Source: Gammaproteobacteria bacterium (lineage in GTDB: Bacteria; Pseudomonadota; Gammaproteobacteria; Enterobacterales; Alteromonadaceae). Taken from it: a stretch of 34,217 nucleotides of DNA. Shown piece by piece: positions 9,619-19,262 of the stretch (its first letter is position 1; every line of letters begins with the position of its first letter). The position numbers were made by a program, and so were the translations under genes. The stretch covers positions 11,875-46,091 of the forward strand of contig NVTW01000007.1 of assembly GCA_002401725.1 (NCBI GenBank), given 5' to 3'. The notes beneath the pieces were generated by a model. That model saw only the letters and a list, made by a program, of their open reading frames with translations. It did not search any database and was not told the origin of the DNA.

Positions 9619-9758
9619 CATGCCTATGCACTTGGCTCAGGATCGTCATTCTCGCAGTCTTTTAAGCGAGAATCTAGCTCAAAAAGCATGAGATCTTCGA
9701 TAAAAACGTCTCGAAGATGACGAATATAATAAATACCTGAGTGATCTGCATAGGCATG
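9619..9758. repeat. Intergenic repeat family A, copy 1 (about 140 bp, MITE-like)
   Basis: CATGCCTATGCActtggCTCAGG at the left and CCTGAGtgatcTGCATAGGCATG at the right form imperfect terminal inverted repeats; second copy at 21943-22131. Confidence 0.85.
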
Positions 9759-9818
9759 AAATTTTAAGATAAAATTTCAGCTATAGTTAAATAGTATTGT
9801 TTTTGAGCGAGCGAGCTT

Positions 9819-10721
9819 ATGCGTAATATATATTTTTTACTTTTTGTCGTTATTTTAAATAGTTATAGCCATAATAGTTTTGCAGAAAAAATTAATATTC
9901 TATGGCTGACAAGAAATGGTGACGATAAAGCTAATTTACTTAATTTTCAGCAACATTCAATAAATTCTGACACTACACATTTAGTGCTTGATGCTTTGAC
10001 GAGAGATCAACAAAATCAATACACGATAAAATTTCAGGTTGCACAAATTCCCCGGATGAATCTACTGCTTAAATCAGCTAAGACAACGTGTGTTAGTAAT
10101 CGCATGAAAACACCAGAACGAGAATTAAGCAATGTTTTTAGCACGCCGGTAAACTTATATATGGGCTATCGTCTGTATTATCTAAAATTAAATAATGATA
10201 TTCCTGAGCAATTACTGGCTAAAGACAAGCAATTAAAATCGTTAACGGCTCTTTTTACAATGTTCCCTAAACGTGTTTTGGCAATAACTAAAGGTCGCTC
10301 TTACGGTGACTATTTTGATCAGCAAATAAGTATATTGCCGACTAAAAATATTTATGCTCGACTTGGTTCTTCTCCAGCTAAAGCCATTGCACAAATGCTA
10401 TTGAGAAAACGTGTTGATTATTTGCTTGAATTTCCAGTGACATTTAAAACAGAAATGAGTTTAAATCGACAAGGGGTAAACTTTAAATCAATTGGGGTTG
10501 TTAATAGCCCTCATTATATATTAGGGCATGTTGCTTGTAGTGATACGGTGGCAGGGCATAAAATTATAAAAAGAGTTAATGAAATATTACAGTCGTTATA
10601 TTCAAATAGAGAATTTTACCTCTCGCATACACGCTATTTAGATAAAAATGATGTTCCCGTATTTAACCAATATTACACTGAAGCTTTTAGAACTCAAATC
10701 CCAAGTGAACGCAAAAATTAA
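9819..10721 (+). CDS. Periplasmic solute-binding-like protein (TIGR02285-like)
   Basis: Signal peptide; FQVAQIPRMNLLLKSAKTTCVSNRMKTPERE...FSTPVNLYMGYRLY resembles TIGR02285/SBP_bac_3-like proteins. Confidence 0.6.
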   Translation: MRNIYFLLFVVILNSYSHNSFAEKINILWLTRNGDDKANLLNFQQHSINSDTTHLVLDALTRDQQNQYTIKFQVAQIPRMNLLLKSAKTTCVSNRMKTPERELSNVFSTPVNLYMGYRLYYLKLNNDIPEQLLAKDKQLKSLTALFTMFPKRVLAITKGRSYGDYFDQQISILPTKNIYARLGSSPAKAIAQMLLRKRVDYLLEFPVTFKTEMSLNRQGVNFKSIGVVNSPHYILGHVACSDTVAGHKIIKRVNEILQSLYSNREFYLSHTRYLDKNDVPVFNQYYTEAFRTQIPSERKN

Positions 10722-10758
10722 TTATCATCTGTTAACCATAAAAATAAACTACTTATTA

Positions 10759-10776
10759 ATGATAATCCGTTATCAT
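10759..10776. promoter_or_regulatory. Palindromic candidate operator upstream of the M17 peptidase
   Basis: ATGATAA-TCCG-TTATCAT, perfect 7-bp arms, about 43 bp upstream of the start codon. Confidence 0.35.
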
Positions 10777-10818
10777 CATCACAACTGCTTTAATTAATCA
10801 TCAGAAAAAGAGATAAAA

Positions 10819-12114
10819 ATGATCCAACCTACTAATATTCGGTTAACGCATATTTCAAGCACTCAAAACAATTGGCAAAGTGACAATTTACTACAATTTA
10901 TTGGTAACGATATAGAAATATTTGTTAGTGATAGTGAAGAACATACTTTGCGTAAAATTCAACAAGCGGCACGAAAAATAGAAGGTTTAAAAGTTCAACA
11001 AGCAGTTCTAAGTGGTGATCATTGGAATGAAGCTAAGCAATGGGCATTTGCGTTAGGTTTTACTTGCGTGAATAAGCTCAGTAATGTTGAATTTACCGGC
11101 GATGCTGAACAAATTAAAGGGTTGAAGAATAAGTTAGATGTTTATGCTTGGTCGCGTGATCTCGTTAATCAAACTCCCGCACAATTGTATCCTGAAAAAT
11201 TAGCTCAATTAGCGTCTGAATATATAACGGTGCAAGCACCTGAACATGTCAGTGTGTCGACCATTTATGGTGATGATTTAATGAAATATGGCTGGACGGG
11301 TATTTACCATGTCGGTAAAGCCAGTGTAAATAAACCTTGTATGTTGATTGTTGATTACAATCCAACAGGTGATAACAATGCACCTGTTGCCACCAGTTTA
11401 GTCGGTAAAGGTATTACTTTTGACAGTGGCGGTTACAGTTTAAAAACTAGTGTTGGCATGTTTGATATGAAATGCGACATGGGCGGTGCAGCGGTTGTTG
11501 CTGGCGCATTAGCATTAGCGATCAAAAATGGTTTGCAACAACGAGTTAAATTATTTTTATGTTGTGCTGAAAATTTAGTTAATGGCGATGCCTATAAACT
11601 CGGTGACATTTTAACCTATAAAAATGGTGTCACCATGGAAGTAGCAAATACCGATGCAGAAGGACGTATTGTATTAGCCGATGGTTTGTTGGCGGCAAGT
11701 GAAACGGGTAGTAAACGCATTATTAATGCAGCAACCTTAACGGGTGCTGCGGTTGGTGCTACGGGCGGTGACTATATTGCGCTGTTTTCGTTAGATCAAT
11801 CTTTGGCTGATCACACCAAAACAGTGGCGAGTAATAATAATGAATTATTATGGCAATTACCGTTAGCGACTTGGCATCAAGAAAAATGCCCTTCGGCTTT
11901 TGCCGATACTGCCAATAGTCGTCCACAACCGGGTGGCGGTGCAGGCGGTGCGAGTAATGCCGCTGGTTTCTTATCTCGCTTTGTGCCTAATAATGGTCAA
12001 GGCTGGTTACATTTTGATTTGGCGTCTATTTACCATAGCACTAATAACAATATGTGGGCTGCTGGCGCAACTTGCCAAGGTATCGCGACTATTGCCGAGC
12101 TGTTGGCTGACTAA
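10819..12114 (+). CDS. pepB: M17 family leucyl aminopeptidase (PepB-like)
   Basis: NTDAEGRIVLADGL signature, GKGITFDSGGYSLK, FDMKCDMGGAA. Confidence 0.85.
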   Translation: MIQPTNIRLTHISSTQNNWQSDNLLQFIGNDIEIFVSDSEEHTLRKIQQAARKIEGLKVQQAVLSGDHWNEAKQWAFALGFTCVNKLSNVEFTGDAEQIKGLKNKLDVYAWSRDLVNQTPAQLYPEKLAQLASEYITVQAPEHVSVSTIYGDDLMKYGWTGIYHVGKASVNKPCMLIVDYNPTGDNNAPVATSLVGKGITFDSGGYSLKTSVGMFDMKCDMGGAAVVAGALALAIKNGLQQRVKLFLCCAENLVNGDAYKLGDILTYKNGVTMEVANTDAEGRIVLADGLLAASETGSKRIINAATLTGAAVGATGGDYIALFSLDQSLADHTKTVASNNNELLWQLPLATWHQEKCPSAFADTANSRPQPGGGAGGASNAAGFLSRFVPNNGQGWLHFDLASIYHSTNNNMWAAGATCQGIATIAELLAD

Positions 12115-12200
12115 ATTGATAAACTGATTTTAAGCAAGGTTGATCAGGATATGTTTAAACGAGAAAAATTCCTTTTAAATGCTTTCTTTAAGTTCTTGTT

Positions 12201-12605
12201 TTAAGTTCTTTCTTTAAGGTATTGGGTCAACCAGTTTTTAGCACTTTTTTCTTCACTAAAAAAGTGACTATGAATTTTAGCGGCTTGGTAAACTCGTGTT
12301 AATTGTGTTTGTTGCAAATCAGGATGCACACTTTCTTTTAGCACACTGGCATTAGCGATCATGCCGTTACGCGCTCGATGTTTCATTAATTTTAATAATG
12401 CGTTTTCTGCATCAGGGGTAAATATACCATTGCCTCGATAAGTAACTAAGCTGGCCCATTTTTTAGCGCGATGTTTTTTAATGATTTCATGGGTATCATG
12501 ATGAAATTTTTCTAATACAGTTTCGTTAAATGGTCCTTGTGCTTCTATATGTAAGATATTGTTTTCAAAGTTTAAATGATAACTTCCATGCGCATGTAAT
12601 TCCAT
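12201..12605 (-). CDS. Hypothetical protein (134 aa)
   Basis: Intact ORF with ATG; conserved-looking cytosolic composition; no family recognised with confidence. Confidence 0.6.
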   Translation of the reverse strand: MELHAHGSYHLNFENNILHIEAQGPFNETVLEKFHHDTHEIIKKHRAKKWASLVTYRGNGIFTPDAENALLKLMKHRARNGMIANASVLKESVHPDLQQTQLTRVYQAAKIHSHFFSEEKSAKNWLTQYLKERT

Positions 12606-12756
12606 TTTGTTTATCCTCTATAAAATAACGGGATAATATAAATAACAACCTTTTTAAGGGTTGACAATAAAGCAGATAAATTTATTTTCGCAAGTTTTTA
12701 TTAGATTAAAACAGTATGAATAACTATTTTTTTATATTCACTTTCTCTTTTTGTAC

Positions 12757-15036
12757 TCATTTTTTCAGTAATCTCAAACCATTAGCGACAACCAACAAAC
12801 TTGTGCCAACATCAGCGAAAACAGCCATCCACATTGTTGATGATCCCATCAAGGTTAACGCAAAAAATATCACTTTAATACCTAATGCAAAGGTGATGTT
12901 TTGAATTAAAAGTTGATGAGTTGCTTTTGATAATTTTATAAAGCTGGCGATTTTAGCTAAGTCATCATCCATTAAGGCAACATCTGCTGTTTCAATGGCG
13001 GTGTCAGTACCCATAGCGCCCATCGCAAAACCAATATCTGCTTGTGCTAATGCGGGTGCATCATTAATACCGTCGCCTACCATCGCGACTTTACCTTGAG
13101 TAGATAACGCTTTGATAACCGCTAACTTATCATCGGGTAATTGCTCACCTTTGGCTTGATCAATACCCGCCTGTTGAGCAATAGCTTGAGCGGTAAATTG
13201 ATTGTCGCCAGTTAACATGATGGTTTTTACACCGATGTTATGCAGTTGGCTAATTGCGCTGCGGCTGTTTTCTTTAATGGTATCGGCAACAGCAAATAAA
13301 GCGAGCACTTGGTTATTATCAATTAACACTACGACTGTTTTACCCTGTTGTTCTAGTGTTTTTATTTGAGCTTCAAGATACTCATCTTGAGTGTTTAATG
13401 TTTTTAATAAGCGTTGATTACCTAAACAGTAAGTTTGATCATTAATATTGCCCTGTATGCCTGTACCTATAAGTGCTTTAAATTTGGTTACCGCTTGTAA
13501 AGTAATGTTATCTGTTTGTGCTTGTTGAGCTATTGCTTGCGATACTGGATGATCAGAACGAGCGGCAAGGCTTGCGGCTAATGCTCGAACGCTATCACTT
13601 TTTTTGGTGTTAATTTCGGAGGTTATTTTGGAATTAACTGCAATAAAATTAGTTTGTTTAGGTTTGCCATAAGTAATGGTGCCAGTTTTGTCTAAAGCCA
13701 ACCAATTAATGTTGCGGCCTTGCTCTAAATACACGCCACCTTTAATTAAAATACCTTTACGCGCCGCCGCCGCTAAACCACTAACAATGGTAACAGGTGT
13801 CGAAATAACCAAGGCACAAGGGCAAGCAATAACTAATAACACTAATGCTTTATAGATCCACTCATGCCAACTGCCTTGATAAAATAATGGCGCTATAAGT
13901 GCAACAGCGAGTGAAATAAAAAACACCACGGGGGTGTAAATTTGCGCAAATTTATCGACAAAACGTTGTGTTGGTGCTTTAGCACCTTGGGCTTGTTCTA
14001 CGGCATGAATTATACGGGCAACCGTGGTATTTCTTGCGGTGGCAGTAACTTTATATTCAAATGATCCTGCTTGATTAATAGTGCCAGCAAAAACTTTATC
14101 ACCAATAGTTTTATCAATCGGTAGGCTTTCTCCGGTAATGGGAGCTTGATCAATACTTGAACTGCCAGATAATATTTCACCGTCTAAGCCGATACGTTCA
14201 CCGGGGCTAACTCTAACTATATTAGCTAATGTAACTAATTTTGCTGGTATTTTTAGCCATTCGCCATTGGTCTGTTGCACATTAACTGTTTCAGGTGTGA
14301 GCTTTAATAAACCGGTGATCGCATTGCGAGCACGGTCGAGAGATTTGGCCTCTAAAAGCTCAGAAATGCTAAATAGTACCATCACCATTGCCGCTTCTGG
14401 CCATTGACCAATAATGAATGCTCCGGTTACAGCGACGCTCATCAGCGCATTAATATTTAAATTACCACCTCGAATGGCGAGCCAGCCTTTTTTGTACGTG
14501 CCTACGCCACTAATTACTACCGCTAAAATAGCAAAGGTTGCTGACAACCAGTTAGACAAGCCAAGCCAGTTAACTACTTCAGATGCTATGGCGAGTATTC
14601 CAGCAAAAAGTAATGGCCACCAAGAGAATTTTGGTGTTGAAATGTTTTCAGTGCCGGTTTCATCATTCATAATTTCAGCATCAAAACCTAACTCATGAAT
14701 CGCCTTAATTATATCGGCTAAAGCGTCTTTTTGATGAACAACAGTTAGTGAGCGCTGTAATAAATTAAATCGCAAATCAACTACTTGTAGGCTTTGTTGG
14801 AATTTTTTACGAATAAGCGCTTCTTCGGTAGGGCAATCCATTTGTAAAATGCGTAATTGTGTCGTTGTGCTGTTTGAGTGTTCAAGTGGTTTGGCTCGCT
14901 CATTGTTTAAACTAGCTGCATCGGTAATGGTTTCAGGAGCAGACTCAGTAGAAAGTATGCTTGAGCATGAACCACAGCAGGATGTTTCTTTATTCAATAA
15001 TATTTTTTTGCTCATAGCATTTTCACCTTTATGCAC
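12757..15036 (-). CDS. zntA: Heavy-metal translocating P1B-type ATPase (Zn/Cd/Pb exporter)
   Basis: CPCALVIS, DKTGTITYGKP, TGESLPIDK, GDGINDAPALAQADIGFAMG; N-terminal Cys-rich CCGSCSS and MDCPTEE metal-binding region. Confidence 0.93.
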   Translation of the reverse strand: MHKGENAMSKKILLNKETSCCGSCSSILSTESAPETITDAASLNNERAKPLEHSNSTTTQLRILQMDCPTEEALIRKKFQQSLQVVDLRFNLLQRSLTVVHQKDALADIIKAIHELGFDAEIMNDETGTENISTPKFSWWPLLFAGILAIASEVVNWLGLSNWLSATFAILAVVISGVGTYKKGWLAIRGGNLNINALMSVAVTGAFIIGQWPEAAMVMVLFSISELLEAKSLDRARNAITGLLKLTPETVNVQQTNGEWLKIPAKLVTLANIVRVSPGERIGLDGEILSGSSSIDQAPITGESLPIDKTIGDKVFAGTINQAGSFEYKVTATARNTTVARIIHAVEQAQGAKAPTQRFVDKFAQIYTPVVFFISLAVALIAPLFYQGSWHEWIYKALVLLVIACPCALVISTPVTIVSGLAAAARKGILIKGGVYLEQGRNINWLALDKTGTITYGKPKQTNFIAVNSKITSEINTKKSDSVRALAASLAARSDHPVSQAIAQQAQTDNITLQAVTKFKALIGTGIQGNINDQTYCLGNQRLLKTLNTQDEYLEAQIKTLEQQGKTVVVLIDNNQVLALFAVADTIKENSRSAISQLHNIGVKTIMLTGDNQFTAQAIAQQAGIDQAKGEQLPDDKLAVIKALSTQGKVAMVGDGINDAPALAQADIGFAMGAMGTDTAIETADVALMDDDLAKIASFIKLSKATHQLLIQNITFALGIKVIFFALTLMGSSTMWMAVFADVGTSLLVVANGLRLLKK

Positions 15037-15069
15037 TTGACTTTATTTAACGTTATTGCGTTATTAAAC

Positions 15070-15090
15070 ACCTTGTAGTAACTTTAAGGT
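15070..15090. promoter_or_regulatory. MerR/CadR-type operator between promoter elements of the ATPase gene
   Basis: ACCTTGTAGTAACTTTAAGGT; on the minus strand TTGACC-N19-TTTAAT with the dyad in the long spacer, as in MerR-family promoters. Confidence 0.78.
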
Positions 15091-15121
15091 CAAGCATCTA
15101 ACGTAAGATAAGTGAAAAATA

Positions 15122-15547
15122 ATGAAAATTGGTGAGTTAGCTAAAGTGAGTAAATGCACTACAGAAACTATTCGCTATTATGAAAAATCAGGTCTTTTAC
15201 CGGCTCCTGAACGTAGCGTCAGTAATTATCGTCTTTATAATCAAATACATAAAAGCAGGTTAAACTTTATTCGTAATTGTCGTAGTTTAGCAATGAGTCA
15301 TGATGAAATTAGAAGTTTACTCGCTTTGATGGATAAACCACCAGAAGATTGCAGTGATGTAAATCATTTATTAGACGATCATATCAAGCATGTTGATACT
15401 CGTTTGCACGAATTAATGGAGCTAAAAGCACAGTTAAGCCACTTACAGCAACAATGTCAAAATGAAGATGTTATCGATCACTGTGGAATTTTACGAGGCT
15501 TACAATCAATGGAAAATATTGATGCGAGCCATTCACATTTAAAGTAA
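15122..15547 (+). CDS. cadR: MerR-family Cd(II)/Pb(II)-responsive regulator (CadR-like)
   Basis: MKIGELAKVSKCTTETIRYYEKSGLLPAPERSVSNYRLY; Cys in C-terminal half (PEDCSDVNHLLDDHI...DHCGILRGL), typical of CadR/PbrR. Confidence 0.88.
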   Translation: MKIGELAKVSKCTTETIRYYEKSGLLPAPERSVSNYRLYNQIHKSRLNFIRNCRSLAMSHDEIRSLLALMDKPPEDCSDVNHLLDDHIKHVDTRLHELMELKAQLSHLQQQCQNEDVIDHCGILRGLQSMENIDASHSHLK

Positions 15548-15549
15548 CT

Positions 15550-16077
15550 TTACTTTATTAATGAATAAGTTTTAATTGGCTGATAAATCACACCATGATC
15601 GCTTGGTTTTGACTGATATAAACTGAAACTAGTTATTTGAATGCTAAGATCAATCGCAATGGTTTGGTTAATCGATGTTGCTTTGCGGTAGATGCTTAAA
15701 TGTGGACAATAGCGGCGGTTTTCTTGAGATAAGCCTTGCGCTATGGCCGCTTTACTTAAATTTTGAGCCAGCGTTGTTAACCAACTCGGGCAAGTTGCCA
15801 ATCCTAAATATAACACTTGCGGCTTTTTGAATAAACCGGTGTGGCTCAGTTGTAATGTTTGTTCGTTAATCCCTGATATGTGTTGAGCAAGTTCATTAGC
15901 AACTATCATGAGTTGCTGTTGTTGATCAGTGGTGGTGCTGCCCAAAAAAGCTAAAGTAATGTGAAAATTGTCAGCAACAATAGCCTTAAAAGGCAAAGCT
16001 AGTTGTTTGTCGCGCCAATTGGCAATAGCTTGTTTATCACTGGCTGAAACATCTACAGCAAAAAATAAACGTTTCAT
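15550..16077 (-). CDS. thpR: RNA 2',3'-cyclic phosphodiesterase
   Basis: Two HxT/S motifs, HITLAFLG and HLSIYRK; MKRLFFAVDVS N-terminus. Confidence 0.87.
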   Translation of the reverse strand: MKRLFFAVDVSASDKQAIANWRDKQLALPFKAIVADNFHITLAFLGSTTTDQQQQLMIVANELAQHISGINEQTLQLSHTGLFKKPQVLYLGLATCPSWLTTLAQNLSKAAIAQGLSQENRRYCPHLSIYRKATSINQTIAIDLSIQITSFSLYQSKPSDHGVIYQPIKTYSLIK

Positions 16078-16078
16078 T

Positions 16079-17506
16079 TTATATTTGCTCTTGCCCCTGC
16101 TCTAGTGCTTTTTTATCCGCTGCTAAACGATCAAAATATTCTTTCGCTGCTTGTTTCACTTTCGGCGCTAATAACAAAGTAGAGATCATGGTCGGAATTG
16201 CCATAGTGGCATACATAATATCAATAACATTAATAACGATACTAAACGAGGTTACCGCACCAACTACGATTAAGGTTAAATAAAACCATACATAGACTTT
16301 TTCAAATTTAGGACCAAATAAAAAATGCGCGCATTTACCACCATAATACCAAAAGGTTAATACTGTACTGGTACTTAAAAAGAACACCACCAAAGTAAGT
16401 AAGTAGCCACCCACAACGGGTATGTTTTGATCAAAAGCTTGCGCGGTTAAACTTACGCCAGTTAAACCACTTCCTGGTGAATTTAAGTCTAAAACGCCAG
16501 TCGTTAAAATGGCCAACGCGGTACAAGTACAAACAATAAGTGTATCCACAATAGGGCCGAGTGTCGCCACTAAGCCTTCGCGAATAGGTTCATTGGTTTT
16601 TGCCGCGCCATGTGCCAAAGATTCGGTGCCAATACCGGCTTCATTAGAAAAGGCACCGCGTTGTACACCAATTAAAATAACGGTGCCAACAAAGCCGCCC
16701 GCTACTGAATCTCCGTTAAAAGCGCCGCTAAAAATAGCCAGTAATGAACTAGGAATGTGTTCGATATGGGTTGCTAATACATAAAGAGTCATTACTAAGT
16801 ATAAAGCTACCATAAAAGGTACAACGCGGCTGGTTACCGCAGCAATACGTGATAATTTGCCCATAACAATGGAGGTAATTAAAGCGAATAAAATCAAGCC
16901 AGCGGCTAAATCAAAGGTAAAATGTTCTGATGTTGTCGCTAATCCCTGTGGAATAGCAATGAAATCACGCAATACCTGTACTAGCTGATTAATTTGAAAT
17001 ATTGGTAGCGCACCAAACATCGCACCGATACTAAATAGCCAAGCAAGCGGTAACCATTTTTTACCTAAGCCTTCGCGAATAACATACATAGGGCCACCTT
17101 GGAGATGACCATTGCGATCATAACCGCGATATTTAATGGCTAAACTGGCGGTATAAAATTTAGTCGCAACACCAACTAATGCCGTTACCCACATCCAAAA
17201 AATAGCGCCAGCGCCACCTAAGGTGATCGCCACTGCCACACCTGAAATGTTGCCTAATCCAAGTGTGCCAGAAAGTGCTAACATTAATGCTTGAAAATGT
17301 GAAACATCACCTTGGCTTTTAGCTCGGTCTTCGTCCTGCACTTTGCCTAGGGTTATATCTAACGCATGTTTGAGGTATAAATAGGGCTTAAAGCCAGAAT
17401 GAAAAACAAAAAACAAACCGCCGCCTACTAATAAAATAACCAGCGGTAAGCCCCACATAAAAGCGACCACTTGACTTAATATTATATTGATTGTTTCCAT
17501 TAGCAT
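16079..17506 (-). CDS. AGCS family sodium:alanine/glycine symporter
   Basis: GTLGLGNISGVAVAI, GGPMYVIREGLGKKW, QRGAFSNEAGIGTESLAHGAAKTNEP. Confidence 0.93.
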   Translation of the reverse strand: MLMETINIILSQVVAFMWGLPLVILLVGGGLFFVFHSGFKPYLYLKHALDITLGKVQDEDRAKSQGDVSHFQALMLALSGTLGLGNISGVAVAITLGGAGAIFWMWVTALVGVATKFYTASLAIKYRGYDRNGHLQGGPMYVIREGLGKKWLPLAWLFSIGAMFGALPIFQINQLVQVLRDFIAIPQGLATTSEHFTFDLAAGLILFALITSIVMGKLSRIAAVTSRVVPFMVALYLVMTLYVLATHIEHIPSSLLAIFSGAFNGDSVAGGFVGTVILIGVQRGAFSNEAGIGTESLAHGAAKTNEPIREGLVATLGPIVDTLIVCTCTALAILTTGVLDLNSPGSGLTGVSLTAQAFDQNIPVVGGYLLTLVVFFLSTSTVLTFWYYGGKCAHFLFGPKFEKVYVWFYLTLIVVGAVTSFSIVINVIDIMYATMAIPTMISTLLLAPKVKQAAKEYFDRLAADKKALEQGQEQI

Positions 17507-17564
17507 CTTATTTTAGTGAAGTGCAATAATATTATACTAATTCGAAGTTATTCCCAAGCTAGCT

Positions 17565-18611
17565 TTAATGCGTCATTTTCCATAATTGGGTTGATAGTTG
17601 TTCTATAGGCTGTTCAGGATCGTTTAGGATCCAATTTACTAAAGCTTTTGCAACATCGGGTATTATTTTAGTTACTGTGTTCTCTTGGTTATTTATGGTG
17701 GCTAGCCATGTTTCGGTCGTTTTTTCACAAAGCTCATGCATTATCGTTGCAAATTTTAATTGTGCGAGCGCATGCGCATTCGACAGTTGCTCCATTTGCC
17801 CTTTTATTGGTTTGGTTAATATGGGTAAAGATAAATGCAAACACTCACTAATAAGCTCAAAACCACTATTGCAAATTACCCCTCTGGCTTGACATAAATC
17901 GTTTTTAAAGCCTTGGTAGCAAACTTTTCTTAATGAAACATTAGCTTGGTTTTTATCCTCAACATCAGGTGCATATTGAATAAAATGCCATTGAGGAAAA
18001 TGTTGTAATAACTGAGTAACGGCCGTTTGGCTTTCAAAGGGTAAATATACAACAATAATATTGTTATGCTCTGTTAGTGTTTTTGTTTGTAATTGGGTAT
18101 CAATAATTGGCGGCAAAATATTATTGTCAAAAGCATGCCAGTGCAAGCCAACTGATTTTTTAGCAGGAGCAAAGTTTTTTAGAATGCTTTTAGCAATAAA
18201 ATTAGCGCCGGTAACTGGCGTGTTTTCACCAAAAGCATATTGATGACCAATACCAATAACGGGTTTGTTGTGAAGCTTAGCTGCCCAAGCGGTTACTGGT
18301 TCAAAGTCTGTAATTAACAAATCAAAATTATCAACCGGCAAGTTAATAACATCATAAAGAAACCGAAAAAGGTTATTGTGAAAGGCCGATTTTAAATAAT
18401 CAACTTGCCCATTTTGGGTCACAAAAGTGAGTCCTTGCCGATGCCAAAATTCGCCAAATGCTTCCATATCAAATAATTGCTGAGGATCTCGCCCACTAAA
18501 AAGGTATTGAACCTCAACATCAATTTTATGTTGATTAAAATATTTAGCCAACATTCTACTTCTAGAGATATGTCCATTGCCTGTTGCTTGAATACCATAA
18601 AGAATTTTCAC
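17565..18611 (-). CDS. MJ1255/UDP-glycosyltransferase-like protein
   Basis: MKILYGIQATGNGHISRSRMLAKYF N-terminus and VICNSGFELISECLHLSLPILTKPIKGQMEQLSNA donor-site-like motif. Confidence 0.8.
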   Translation of the reverse strand: MKILYGIQATGNGHISRSRMLAKYFNQHKIDVEVQYLFSGRDPQQLFDMEAFGEFWHRQGLTFVTQNGQVDYLKSAFHNNLFRFLYDVINLPVDNFDLLITDFEPVTAWAAKLHNKPVIGIGHQYAFGENTPVTGANFIAKSILKNFAPAKKSVGLHWHAFDNNILPPIIDTQLQTKTLTEHNNIIVVYLPFESQTAVTQLLQHFPQWHFIQYAPDVEDKNQANVSLRKVCYQGFKNDLCQARGVICNSGFELISECLHLSLPILTKPIKGQMEQLSNAHALAQLKFATIMHELCEKTTETWLATINNQENTVTKIIPDVAKALVNWILNDPEQPIEQLSTQLWKMTH

Positions 18612-19132
18612 TAATAAATTCCACTTGTTAATTGCGCAATGCAGGTACCAAGTAAGGCTCCTGCAATAATATCACTAGGAAAGTGCACACCTAAAATTAC
18701 CCGTGAGCAACTTACTCCCATAGCCCAAATCATTATTGGAAATGCCACTAAACCAAATTCCATCAAAGTTAAGTTTGCCAATAAAAAAGCGGCCATAGTA
18801 TGTCCAGAAGGAAAACTGAATTTATCTGATGCGGTCACAATACTTGAAAAATCTGGCACAATATCAGGAGGTCTTTTTCTTCTAAGACTATTTTTTAAGA
18901 TGAAATATAAACATCGTTCTAAAGCAAAACTCTTTAAAAGCAGCGAAGCAAAAGGGAAGCCTAATTCAGGGAGAATTAAACAATAAATATAGGGTAACAG
19001 CACTTGCAAGTAACCGTCGCCACTTGTTGAAATAGCCCTTACGCAGGTAATAAGCTTGGGGTAAAAACGAGACTTTCTACACCAAAGTAACATGCGTAAA
19101 TCGACTTTATAGATACTATTTAGCATTGTCAT
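18611..19132 (-). CDS. PAP2-family phosphatase
   Basis: KNSLRRKRPPD, FPSGHTMAAF, SRVILGVHFPSDIIAGALLG motifs. Confidence 0.9.
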   Translation of the reverse strand: MTMLNSIYKVDLRMLLWCRKSRFYPKLITCVRAISTSGDGYLQVLLPYIYCLILPELGFPFASLLLKSFALERCLYFILKNSLRRKRPPDIVPDFSSIVTASDKFSFPSGHTMAAFLLANLTLMEFGLVAFPIMIWAMGVSCSRVILGVHFPSDIIAGALLGTCIAQLTSGIY

Positions 19133-19262
19133 GGTGCTAACTTAATCATTAATTATGACTGTTGAGTGACAATTTTTTTTCAATATCGTGATCAATGAAA
19201 TACTCAAGCAATTGCTAATTAGATGGTACTATTAAATAAAGCTTTTACTTGAAAATAGTTTA

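Noticed and set aside
10759-10776. Fur box
   Set aside because: Arms match TGATAA/TTATCA but the centre is 4 nt, not the Fur-type 3 nt, so I report only a generic palindrome.
12757-15547. Metal-resistance mobile island
   Set aside because: No integrase, transposase, tRNA or bounding repeats; ATPase plus CadR is a common chromosomal arrangement.
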